Position numbers and translations under genes: made by a program. Below are positions 8,667 through 16,161 of a DNA stretch of 64,000 nucleotides, one piece after another; position 1 is the stretch's first letter; every line of letters starts with the position of its first letter. This DNA is from Paenibacillus timonensis (GTDB taxonomy: Bacteria > Bacillota > Bacilli > Paenibacillales > Paenibacillaceae): NCBI RefSeq assembly GCF_009725205.1, contig NZ_WNZY01000003.1, positions 124,001 through 188,000 on the forward strand, written 5' to 3'. The notes under the pieces were generated by a model. The model saw only the letters and a list, made by a program, of their open reading frames with translations. It was not told where the DNA came from and ran no database searches.

Positions 8667-8763
8667 ATGATTCCCTCCCTGTCATGGCAACACCTTCAGA
8701 AACAGCGTCATGTCTAGCTTATCCATATAGGGAAATCGGGAATACATCGCCCTCTGATTGAAA

Positions 8764-9417
8764 TCAGCGATTCTTGAAATCAAACTGCCGTTCGAAGCAA
8801 TACCGAATCAGCTTTTGCCGTTCCAGGTCCGATATGCTGACGAATTTAAGCATCACCATCGTACGCCCCGCATCCAGCTTCTTGGTGCGTACGACCTCGG
8901 CTTCAAAAGGCGCGTGGTCAATCGAGCCGTTCTTGAACGGGATTAACAACCAACAGAACAGTTGATCTCCCTGGACGAGATTGAACACGCTGCTACAGCT
9001 AAAAGAGACGCCTCCGCCGCCGACATCTTCCGTATGGGTGACGAAGCGGACACCGTCCTTCATTTGAAGGGCAATTTCCAATTCTGCGACCACCCGCAAA
9101 AAATGACGTCGTTGAATTTTCGTGATGGTTTCCGGCTCAGGCTTGCGAATCCGCACCAACTGGACAACGTCGTCGGCAAAGCCCAGCACATATGTATTAA
9201 AGTAGTTTTTCACTCCGGATTCCGTTAAGAAATAAACGGATAACTCGTCCCCGATGTATAGCTTCTTGATGCGTCCGCTTCCGCTCTCGATCGGCACTTC
9301 GATCAAATAAGATTCTTCTTCCACGTCCGCGATCCGCGATTTACATTCCTTCTCTTCGTTGGACTTGTCCGCCGACGCGACTTGAATGTATACGAGATCG
9401 TTCACTTTAGGAAACAA
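8764..9417 (-). CDS. PilZ-domain c-di-GMP receptor, YpfA/MotI-like
   Basis: A 217-residue protein with a YcgR-type N-terminal domain (about 1-95) and a C-terminal PilZ domain. B. subtilis YpfA (MotI/DgrA) binds cyclic di-GMP and acts as a clutch on the flagellar stator. The arginine motif QRRHFLR is at 102-108. The second motif, normally DxSxxG, is DVGGGG at 131-136, with Gly in place of Ser. The start is a TTG with a weak GGTGGGG site, so the N-terminus is less certain. It sits between ypfB and ypeB as in B. subtilis. Confidence 0.88.
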   Translation of the reverse strand: MFPKVNDLVYIQVASADKSNEEKECKSRIADVEEESYLIEVPIESGSGRIKKLYIGDELSVYFLTESGVKNYFNTYVLGFADDVVQLVRIRKPEPETITKIQRRHFLRVVAELEIALQMKDGVRFVTHTEDVGGGGVSFSCSSVFNLVQGDQLFCWLLIPFKNGSIDHAPFEAEVVRTKKLDAGRTMVMLKFVSISDLERQKLIRYCFERQFDFKNR

Positions 9418-9510
9418 GTTTCCCCACCGTCCTATGCCATGGTAGTATTGCTACCTCCTGATTATAGCACGGCAAGGCGCTTGCTGGGCCTTAAATTATT
9501 GCAGATAAGC

Positions 9511-9548
9511 CAAAAAGGAATCTTCCGGACGACCGGAACATTCCTTTA
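9511..9548 (-). terminator. rho-independent terminator after ypeB
   Basis: On the minus strand AAAGGAATGTTCCGG pairs with CCGGAAGATTCCTTT around TCGT and runs into a T tract. Confidence 0.9.
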
Positions 9549-9564
9549 TTTGCCGCACATCGTC

Positions 9565-10956
9565 TTAAGAAGGCGTGGCACCTTTATTGTTGCGGTTTCG
9601 AATCTCTTCGATCATTTCTTCATTCCCATTCTCGGCGTTGATATAGATTCGGTATTGCGAACCGTTGATGGAACCGCCGAATTCGTAGGTCAACACCTTC
9701 TCTGACTGCTCGTTTTCAATGAGTGCCAGGCGGTGGTATTTCTCCTTGTATTCCGGATTCAAATATTTACGCGCCTGTTGCAGCGTCAGTTTCGGTTTCC
9801 CTACCATTTCGCGACTTTCTCGTTCATAAACATAGTCGCTGGCTTGCATTCCTGTAACTTGTCCGTTGTCCAACGCGACGCGGATCGTGATTTTTTCCGG
9901 ATATATCAACACGTCGCCTTGCTTGCTGATGAAAGTAAAGTTTCCTTCGTTATCGAATTCGTCGTACGAAACGGCCGTCAGCCCGGGATACCCTTTATTT
10001 TGCAGAAACTCACTGGCCCGTTCTCTTGCCGTACTCATATCCACGGCTTTGGGGCCGATTTGTCGATGGTAGACATAGGAGATCAAGTGACCCCCGTTCC
10101 GCGTGAAATCGAGCGACCACGTTTCGCCGTCTTTGCCGTTCGTCAGGTTCGCGGTATACGACGCCCATTCCGTACCCTTCCCGTTTTCCACGACCTGGAT
10201 CGCTCCTGCGTTTTGAACGCCCGTAAATTCCGCCGTTTTGCGTTTGATTTCCTCAACCGTAATTGGTTTTCCGCCCAGCTTCTTCACCGAACGTTTATTG
10301 TACATGCTGGAAATGGATGGTCCCCAATCGAGCTCCGGATATTCGCCGACCTTTTTGTCTACGGTTTTAAAACCGTCGATGATGGTATTGTCTCGCGGCT
10401 CTTTCTCGCTGGCTAGCGCCGTCTCAACGTCCATCCAGCGGAGCCGATTGGAGATCACTTTGTTCTGTACCCCTTGCAGATCTTGGGAGATTTGCGCGGA
10501 GCTTTTGTATAGCTCCTTCAGGTTCTTCATTTCGTTATTGTTCAGCGGCTGCTTGGTCAAATCACGAATGGCGGTTTGGTACGAAAACTTCGCAATTCGC
10601 GACAGGAACTCTTCCGTTTTGTTAAACGGGAGCAACGTTAGGGGTAGCTGATTAATTTCATTTTGCGCCTCACTGGTGATACGCCAAACGTTAACCAGAC
10701 CTTTGCGCTGTGCACCCGTGGATGCTGAATTCACTGCTAAGGTGTTGCCCAATTCCATATGCAGCTTGTCCACATGATAGGACAAATCATGAAAAGCCCG
10801 CTGATATTGGTTTTCCGCCTTAATTAGAATCGAGTTTTTCTCCTGGTTCTCTTGATACCCCCAAACCAGGGCGCCGATCAACAGCACAGCGGTCACCGGA
10901 AACAGGATCGCACTCAGTCGTTTGTACATTGGGCTTATGCTCTCTCCCTTCTTCAA
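9565..10956 (-). CDS. ypeB: germination protein YpeB
   Basis: A 463-residue spore protein with an N-terminal membrane anchor at about 14-33, a long helical region to about 200, and a C-terminal half built of PepSY-like repeats with the family motif GPKAVDMSTARERA...FLQNKGYPGL. In Bacillus YpeB holds and stabilises the cortex-lytic enzyme SleB in the dormant spore. The usual partner sleB is not next to it: upstream come tandem repeats and a small zinc-ribbon gene, then prsW. Start ATG follows GAAGAAGGGAGAG. It is expected to be forespore-expressed; no promoter could be assigned. Confidence 0.95.
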   Translation of the reverse strand: MKKGESISPMYKRLSAILFPVTAVLLIGALVWGYQENQEKNSILIKAENQYQRAFHDLSYHVDKLHMELGNTLAVNSASTGAQRKGLVNVWRITSEAQNEINQLPLTLLPFNKTEEFLSRIAKFSYQTAIRDLTKQPLNNNEMKNLKELYKSSAQISQDLQGVQNKVISNRLRWMDVETALASEKEPRDNTIIDGFKTVDKKVGEYPELDWGPSISSMYNKRSVKKLGGKPITVEEIKRKTAEFTGVQNAGAIQVVENGKGTEWASYTANLTNGKDGETWSLDFTRNGGHLISYVYHRQIGPKAVDMSTARERASEFLQNKGYPGLTAVSYDEFDNEGNFTFISKQGDVLIYPEKITIRVALDNGQVTGMQASDYVYERESREMVGKPKLTLQQARKYLNPEYKEKYHRLALIENEQSEKVLTYEFGGSINGSQYRIYINAENGNEEMIEEIRNRNNKGATPS

Positions 10957-11010
10957 CTAGGTTGGGATTAGTGTGACAAGAAGGAAAGAACTTTATGCAT
11001 TATAGAAGTA

Positions 11011-11178
11011 GTTGAAAAAGCCGACTTTCGATCACGAAGCAGTTCAATGAAGCCATTCGGCATCGGATCTTGGATTCACCCGGTCTCTCCGTTGCTCACG
11101 TAGCCTCCAGCTACGCTCCGCTACTCGATCCCTAGCTTCATCCAACCTCCTCGGTGCTCAAAACCCGTCTTTTTCAAC
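11011..11178. repeat. MITE-like element, tandem copy 1 of 3 (181-bp period)
   Basis: A 168-bp element running from GTTGAAAAAGCCGAC to CCCGTCTTTTTCAAC. The two ends are imperfect terminal inverted repeats, 19 of 24 positions matching. A central dyad, GTAGC-ctcca-GCTACG, lies near the middle. With a short spacer the unit repeats every 181 bp. Confidence 0.9.
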
Positions 11179-11192
11179 ATCATTGGAACTTA

Positions 11193-11359
11193 GTTCAAAA
11201 GCCGACTTTCGATCACGAAGCAGTTCAATGAAGCCATTCGGCATCGGATCTTGGATTCACCCGGTCTCTCCGTTGCTCACGTAGCCTCCAGCTACGCTCC
11301 GCTACTCGATCCCTAGCTTCATCCAACCTCCTCGGTGCTCAAAACCCGTCTTTTTCAAC
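11193..11359. repeat. MITE-like element, tandem copy 2 of 3
   Basis: By eye identical to copy 1 over its body and offset by 181 bp; only the first few bases differ (GTTCAAAAGCC instead of GTTGAAAAAGCC). The identity suggests a recent tandem duplication. Confidence 0.9.
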
Positions 11360-11373
11360 ATCATTGGAACTTA

Positions 11374-11514
11374 GTTCAAAAGCCGACTTTCGATCACGAA
11401 GCAGTTCAATGAAGCCATTCGGCATCGGATCTTGGATTCACCCGGTCTCTCCGTTGCTCACGTAGCCTCCAGCTACGCTCCGCTACTCGATCCCTAGCTT
11501 CATCCAACCTCCTC
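11374..11514. repeat. MITE-like element, tandem copy 3 of 3, truncated
   Basis: Matches copies 1 and 2 up to CATCCAACCTCCTC and then breaks off into unrelated sequence that includes the end of the zinc-ribbon gene. The right terminal inverted repeat is lost. Confidence 0.88.
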
Positions 11515-11522
11515 TGCCCCCC

Positions 11523-11672
11523 TTACTGGGCTTCTTCCTCGATCTCGAAGTCATGTTGATTATTACACAAACATTGCTTGAAGCCGGTTTCGATCTGGCC
11601 GCGCTCTTTTTTGCCACGCAATACAAACCGCTCGCCGCACGCTCTACATATGATTCTGACCTTGACACGCAC
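11523..11672 (-). CDS. small zinc-ribbon protein, 49 residues
   Basis: The frame starts at GTG 11670-11672 with TAGGGGGTG about 9 bp upstream and ends in TAA at 11523. Cysteines 9 and 12 (CRAC) and 34 and 36 (CLC) could bind one zinc ion. The rest is basic in the first half (RVKVRII, RGKKERG) and acidic at the end (EIEEEA). Four cysteines in this spacing, a proper ribosome binding site and coding-like composition make it a likely real gene. Small proteins of this kind are common in Paenibacillus but I know no function for them. It lies 8 bp from the end of the truncated repeat. Confidence 0.68.
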   Translation of the reverse strand: MRVKVRIICRACGERFVLRGKKERGQIETGFKQCLCNNQHDFEIEEEAQ

Positions 11673-11763
11673 GAAAAAAGGCACCCCCTATTCTATCCAA
11701 CTACGTGGCCCGTCTTCGCAGACGCACGAATCGCTAGAATTAGGATGCCCTATTCTTCCTAAA

Positions 11764-12456
11764 TTAATCTTGCCCCTTAGCACCCGGTGTCAGCCGGAAT
11801 GGGGAACGGTTATTGGCCCGGTACATCTTGCCAAGCCCACCATACCACAGGAAAGCCATAAGCGGAACGATGAACCAAATCCAGTATTGGGTCGTATTGT
11901 TTAAGATCCAATCGTATACCCCATGCCAGAACAATGGGAACAACAGAGAGAAGATAAGGAATTTCCGACTTTGCCAACCGGTCGAAAATTTGGCTCGACC
12001 CAAGTAGTAACCCATCATGACCCCAAACATCGCGTGACCGGACACCGGAAGCAACGCCCGTACGATTAAGGTGCCTATTGAAGCATGACTCGCGAAAGCA
12101 TACAATACATTTTCGACCGTCGCGAATCCTAACGAAATAGCCGCTGCATATAAAATCCCATCATACGGCTCATCAAACTCCGTATGGTTGTATATCATAT
12201 GAAACAATACGAACCATTTCAGGACTTCTTCCACGCCAGCCGAAATGCCAAATGCCGTGACCAGAGGCCCTTCGCCCAGCCACATCGTCAAACCCCGCTG
12301 TATAATCATGACCGGTAAAACGATCAGGAAACCAAGCAGGAACACCCTGATGACCATATGCAGCGGTTCTGCATCATACTTGTCCTTGAGATAAAAATAA
12401 GTTAGCAGTGCAATACCGGGAGCTACCGCTGCGCTTGCTATCGAGAAAAAGAGCAA
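11764..12456 (-). CDS. prsW: PrsW-type intramembrane metalloprotease
   Basis: A 230-residue multi-pass membrane protein. The PrsW signature EEVLK lies in GVEEVLKWF (about 77-85), with later conserved His residues in FVLFHMIYNH and VSGHAMFG, as expected for a membrane-embedded metalloprotease. In B. subtilis PrsW cuts the anti-sigma factor RsiW at site 1 and so activates sigma-W. The start is TTG behind GGGGGGAT. The prsW-to-ypeB neighbourhood is shared with B. subtilis, except that sleB is missing between them. Confidence 0.9.
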   Translation of the reverse strand: MLFFSIASAAVAPGIALLTYFYLKDKYDAEPLHMVIRVFLLGFLIVLPVMIIQRGLTMWLGEGPLVTAFGISAGVEEVLKWFVLFHMIYNHTEFDEPYDGILYAAAISLGFATVENVLYAFASHASIGTLIVRALLPVSGHAMFGVMMGYYLGRAKFSTGWQSRKFLIFSLLFPLFWHGVYDWILNNTTQYWIWFIVPLMAFLWYGGLGKMYRANNRSPFRLTPGAKGQD

Positions 12457-12543
12457 CGGTTATCCCCCCTTATTGGCCGCTTGCCGTTTCTTGTCTCTCT
12501 CTCATATTGTTTCACGAGTCTGCCTTCGTGCGATACGTACGAA

Positions 12544-13164
12544 TTAATCCTGGCGTTTGAAGTGGCTGCAAATCGTGTCCACCGCGTGGTCGGCCATGAT
12601 CAAGTTCCCGTACTCTTCCAGCATCGCCGTAGTTACTGATGTTGCTTCGCCAAACTCAGCTAATACCGCAATCAGAGCAGGGTGTTTGCCCTCCTCCAAC
12701 TCTTCCGGCTCCAGCTGAAGAACCCATTTCCCATTATATTTATACAGTCTGCCGGCATTCTGTAACATGGTCTTAAGTACATGCGCAGCTTCGATTAAAT
12801 TTTCGAAATCGTCAAAGGAATACAGGATCGTATCGCTTTGCTCCAGCGTGACTTCCATTTCGTATACTTCATCCGGCAGTTCATCCTCATAAGGCGAGCC
12901 GATCCCGTGTTGATGGTGATCGTATTTGCCGCGTGTTACGATGACGACCATTCCTTGCGCAGGAAGTGCGAATACTTCCACAGCCAAAGGCCCAGTGGCG
13001 TCAAAGCCCACTTCGTTATAAGCCTGATCCATCATTTCGGTGAACAGGTCATGGACTTTGGGAATCTCCTGCCACATGTCCTCTTTCTGTATTCCGCGTT
13101 CGCTCAAATCGTCAAACGTGAGGAAAATCCGTACCTTATCCTGGCCTAGTCTTTCGATCTTCAT
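12544..13164 (-). CDS. MecA/YpbH-family ClpC adaptor protein
   Basis: A 206-residue protein beginning MKIERLGQDKVRIFLTFDDL, the hallmark N-terminal substrate-binding domain of MecA proteins. A variable acidic linker follows (about 90-115), then the C-terminal ClpC-binding domain. MecA-type adaptors deliver substrates to the ClpCP protease and help assemble the ClpC hexamer. In B. subtilis the paralogue ypbH lies in this neighbourhood while mecA is elsewhere, so position favours ypbH, but a single gene may serve both roles here. AGGAGGATCC precedes the start. Confidence 0.88.
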   Translation of the reverse strand: MKIERLGQDKVRIFLTFDDLSERGIQKEDMWQEIPKVHDLFTEMMDQAYNEVGFDATGPLAVEVFALPAQGMVVIVTRGKYDHHQHGIGSPYEDELPDEVYEMEVTLEQSDTILYSFDDFENLIEAAHVLKTMLQNAGRLYKYNGKWVLQLEPEELEEGKHPALIAVLAEFGEATSVTTAMLEEYGNLIMADHAVDTICSHFKRQD

Positions 13165-13291
13165 ACAGGATCCTCCTCTCTCTATGCCGTGTTACAACAG
13201 ATTATGAAACCTGTTGTTAAATGTGCTGGAAATGGTTCTTTGTATGTATGTTATCACTTATTTCCCCTAAATGCACGCTTTAAAATAGACC

Positions 13292-13340
13292 AAAAAAGAA
13301 TCATTTTCCGCTCCCGGGCAAGGGATGGAAAATGATTCTT
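13292..13340 (-). terminator. rho-independent terminator after the 13364-13759 gene
   Basis: A near-perfect 14-bp stem on the minus strand (AAGAATCATTTTCC with GGAAAATGATTCTT) is followed by TTTT. Confidence 0.92.
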
Positions 13341-13363
13341 GAGCAGGCACGGCGGTGTCTGAT

Positions 13364-13759
13364 TTACAATCCTGGAACGGGCGTATGGGTCTCTTTGAGA
13401 ATGGCTTCGACTTCACGACGCACATCGGCATCGCCTTTAATGAAGTCGGTCAACTGCTTCAGACTGTATTCCTTCGAATGATTCGAACCGGCCGCTGATA
13501 TCGTGCCGGAACTGGGATACACCTGGGAGTTGTTTGCCCCTTTGGCCTTTGTTGCATTTTCGGACGCCGGACCTTCCGTCTTCAGCGCTGCCGACAGATC
13601 CTCGTTAGAGCTTTCGTGGCGATTTGAGGTCATGCTGGCAAACTTCAGGGCCGACCCCGCGCCATTCATCACCGACATCAGGCTTTGCTTACGTCTGGAA
13701 GCCCACATCGCGGCGAATACGCCGACCAATATGCCGCCTAAAAATGAGGAAGATTTCAC
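13364..13759 (-). CDS. unknown membrane-anchored protein
   Basis: A 131-residue protein whose GTG start at 13757-13759 has AAGGAGG about 8 bp upstream. Longer frames lack such a site. One hydrophobic segment (about 5-20) is followed by a basic RRK stop-transfer, suggesting a single N-terminal helix. Residues 40-95 are Ser/Asn/Ala-rich and look disordered. The last 35 residues form a helix with a KQLTDFIKGDADVRREVEAIL pattern. No family recognised. It is divergent from the polysaccharide deacetylase gene, sharing an upstream region of about 87 bp. Confidence 0.7.
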   Translation of the reverse strand: MKSSSFLGGILVGVFAAMWASRRKQSLMSVMNGAGSALKFASMTSNRHESSNEDLSAALKTEGPASENATKAKGANNSQVYPSSGTISAAGSNHSKEYSLKQLTDFIKGDADVRREVEAILKETHTPVPGL

Positions 13760-13846
13760 GTAAAAAACCTCCTTGGTTATGTTAAAATCATCTGTAGTGT
13801 TCGCGGTTTGCCTTAAACTCATGCGGCATAAATACAGGAAAGCGAG

Positions 13847-14803
13847 ATGACTCCTTTGCTCCACAAGAAACTCCTGCCCATCGCCGCCGCTTGTCTTATT
13901 CTTAGCTCATGCGGCCAGACTGATGCACAAAACGAACAAGCCACATCCAACCAAAATGCCATTCCAACTGTGGAGACGACGCCTGGGGGGAGTAACGAAT
14001 CCGGACAGGTAAGCGACCCGCTTGACAGCTCTGTAACGACCGATCAGAATGCAAACTCAGGAAATTCGTCCGATCCAAGCGGCCAGACCGCAGGGGCGGA
14101 TCAAAATGCAGAAAATGCCGCTACCGAAACGGCCGAACCCCAACTGATGTACCACATTAATAAAGCCTACAACGTTGTTCCAAATGACGAGAGTATTGAG
14201 AAGAAGGTCGTATTGCTTACGTTTGACGACGGACCGAAGGAAAAAGAAATGATTGACGGACTGATTGATACGCTGGACAAACACCAAGCGAAGGCGATTT
14301 TCTTCGTAAATGGATACCGCGTGAAAGCCCATCCCGAGCTGCTTCAGTTGATTAAGGAACGCGGACAAATCATCGGGAACCACAGTTGGGATCACATCGA
14401 CTTAAAGAAGGAATCCGCAGCAAACATGCGCAAGCAGATCGAGGATGTGCAAAAGATCGTTAAGGATACAACTGGCGAAGCGCCTCGTTTTTTTCGGCCG
14501 CCATTTGGATCAGGCAACGAAACGACACACCAAATCGCAGACGATAACGATCTGGTTTACATGACATGGTCCAACGGTTCCCTTGACTGGGACAGCAAAA
14601 ATAAAAACAAGCCGGATGCGGTCATTGCCAACGTTCTAGAGCAGCTTCATGCTGGGAGCAACATTCTCATGCACGAGCTCCCCTGGACCGTAGAAGCCCT
14701 AGATGAACTGCTGACCCAACTGGAGCAAAAAGGATACGGATTTGTTGACCCTCGGAGTATCGGGCCTGCTCCGGTAGAGGCTGAAGCTGGAGGACCCAAA
14801 TAA
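13847..14803 (+). CDS. polysaccharide deacetylase lipoprotein (NodB domain)
   Basis: A 318-residue exported lipoprotein: a signal peptide ends in LILSSC with Cys22 as the lipidation site, a Gln/Asn/Ser/Thr-rich linker follows to about 100, and then a NodB/CE4 domain. Catalytic motifs are TFDDGP at 125-130 (metal-binding Asp pair), HSWDH at 179-183 (metal His pair) and RPPFG at 217-221. Such enzymes remove N-acetyl groups from peptidoglycan or other envelope glycans; the substrate cannot be told. It is one of two plus-strand envelope genes in this stretch and ends in its own terminator. Confidence 0.93.
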   Translation: MTPLLHKKLLPIAAACLILSSCGQTDAQNEQATSNQNAIPTVETTPGGSNESGQVSDPLDSSVTTDQNANSGNSSDPSGQTAGADQNAENAATETAEPQLMYHINKAYNVVPNDESIEKKVVLLTFDDGPKEKEMIDGLIDTLDKHQAKAIFFVNGYRVKAHPELLQLIKERGQIIGNHSWDHIDLKKESAANMRKQIEDVQKIVKDTTGEAPRFFRPPFGSGNETTHQIADDNDLVYMTWSNGSLDWDSKNKNKPDAVIANVLEQLHAGSNILMHELPWTVEALDELLTQLEQKGYGFVDPRSIGPAPVEAEAGGPK

Positions 14804-14813
14804 GGAACAAAAT

Positions 14814-14846
14814 AAACCGTCAGGAGACCTCTCCTGACGGTTTTTC
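14814..14846. terminator. bidirectional rho-independent terminator
   Basis: ACCGTCAGGAGA pairs with TCTCCTGACGGT around two bases. A T run follows on the plus strand and, on the minus strand, TTTATTTTG. It separates the convergent deacetylase and 14855-15502 genes. Confidence 0.92.
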
Positions 14847-14854
14847 GCCTGTTT

Positions 14855-15502
14855 TTATAATCCGTGATTCTTCCCCCATGGAGAATCGCTAACGCCCCAC
14901 CATAATAAATAAATGAGAATAATAACAAAAATGTACAGCAGCGAATTATAAAACCAACGAGTCATTTTCAACCGCTGCGACGGAAACAGCTCCTTACGAG
15001 TCGGCATCATTTCGAGTTCCGATTCCAAGCTCGTCATTTCAAGCAAATGCTCTTGACCCTCGTCAAGATGTTCTGCTTCGTCCAACAAACCGGAACCCGA
15101 GGACGTAGAGAACGGATGCTGCGGGATCGGTTCCTTTAATTTGGCTAAAGCGGCGACGGCCGCAGACTCGAATTTTCCATTCTCAGCCATAGCCAACTTC
15201 ACCGGTTCAGGCTTTGACGCCGCTAGCGTCGTTTTTCCCCGCCGTCGTTCCTCAGGCGCTACCGTGCGCGGAATTAATAGACGGACCATTGTCTCATCGC
15301 CAATCGCCGGCTTCTTCTCCGCAAAAGCATCGGGCATAACCTTCTCGTGGATGACCTTCGCCGTAGGTTCGGGTGGTGTAGGCTCGGGTGGTGCAGGTTC
15401 GGCCGCTGCCACTCCGGAGGAAAAGTTCCATGATGTGGAGGAGCTGCGCTTCACTCGATTTGGCTGACCGTAACGGTCCATTCGGCTTAAATGTTCGTTC
15501 AT
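14855..15502 (-). CDS. unknown protein with C-terminal membrane anchor
   Basis: A 215-residue protein starting at ATG 15500-15502 behind GGAGGGAG. The ATGA overlap with the stop of the CPBP protease gene implies translational coupling. The N-terminal 180 residues are polar and partly low-complexity (a Pro/Glu/Thr-rich PPEPTPPEPT repeat near 40-50). One hydrophobic helix lies near 183-202, followed by a short tail, so most of the protein should face the cytosol as a tail-anchored protein. No family recognised. Its coupling to a putative CAAX-type protease suggests a related membrane role; this is inference. Confidence 0.72.
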   Translation of the reverse strand: MNEHLSRMDRYGQPNRVKRSSSTSWNFSSGVAAAEPAPPEPTPPEPTAKVIHEKVMPDAFAEKKPAIGDETMVRLLIPRTVAPEERRRGKTTLAASKPEPVKLAMAENGKFESAAVAALAKLKEPIPQHPFSTSSGSGLLDEAEHLDEGQEHLLEMTSLESELEMMPTRKELFPSQRLKMTRWFYNSLLYIFVIILIYLLWWGVSDSPWGKNHGL

Positions 15503-16104
15503 GACTCCCTCCGAAATTTGATCACCAAACCTGATACCAAATCGATCAGGAAGTGACATAGGATCGGCGCCCAAAGCGTCCCCGTTTGCAAATAGATGAA
15601 CCCTAGACCGTAGCTGCTTGCGAACACCCATGCCGTTGGAATCCAGTGCCGCAAATACCGGACATGAATCGCGGCGAACAAGATACTCGTCCAGTACGGG
15701 CCGATGCCATTCTGAATCGCCCCCCGAAACAACAATTCCTCGCAAATCGCTACGATCGCCGAGATCACGGCGATATGCCAGATCGGACGGTTGCGAAAAA
15801 GCAGTGAATTAATGCCTCCATCATCCATGCTTTCCTCGGAGATGAACCGAGACAACAGCATGTCCGCAACAAACATCACCGCTGCCAACCCCGCCCCCCA
15901 GTACAAAAATTCGACACTTTTCGGAAAATCGAACAGATGAATCGGGTTTCTTTTCTGAAAAATAAGGATGACCAGACCGATAAACAAAGTAAGTCCTTGC
16001 GTTAGATACAAATTAATAAGCAGCAAACGATCGTTAAGCTGACCGGGGTCGACTTTTTGAATTTTTACGTCGCGTAATTTGAACTTTTTCATAGTTTTTG
16101 TCAA
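15499..16104 (-). CDS. CPBP-family intramembrane metalloprotease (CAAX/Abi type)
   Basis: About 201 residues with several membrane helices. The CPBP motifs are present in order: EELLFRG (glutamates and arginine), then FAAIHVRYL, then CHFLIDL. Members include type II CAAX prenyl endopeptidases, bacteriocin self-immunity proteins and regulators of sigma pathways. The role here is unknown. The TTG at 16102-16104 is preferred because AAAGGA lies 6 bp upstream. The ATG at 16090-16092 is an alternative without a well-spaced site. It is coupled to the downstream tail-anchored gene and divergent from the gene at 16162. Confidence 0.82.
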   Translation of the reverse strand: MTKTMKKFKLRDVKIQKVDPGQLNDRLLLINLYLTQGLTLFIGLVILIFQKRNPIHLFDFPKSVEFLYWGAGLAAVMFVADMLLSRFISEESMDDGGINSLLFRNRPIWHIAVISAIVAICEELLFRGAIQNGIGPYWTSILFAAIHVRYLRHWIPTAWVFASSYGLGFIYLQTGTLWAPILCHFLIDLVSGLVIKFRRES

Positions 16105-16161
16105 ACCCTGTCCTTTATAATATTCTAGCGCATTCAATTCAATATGGTAAGGAGCATCCTC

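Noticed and set aside
11011..11514. CRISPR array
   Set aside because: The repeat unit is 181 bp with no variable spacers, and no cas genes are present.
11483..11668. A 61-codon minus-strand open frame overlapping the zinc-ribbon gene
   Set aside because: It runs from the end of the repeat through the zinc-ribbon gene in another frame, has no ribosome binding site and no recognisable motif.
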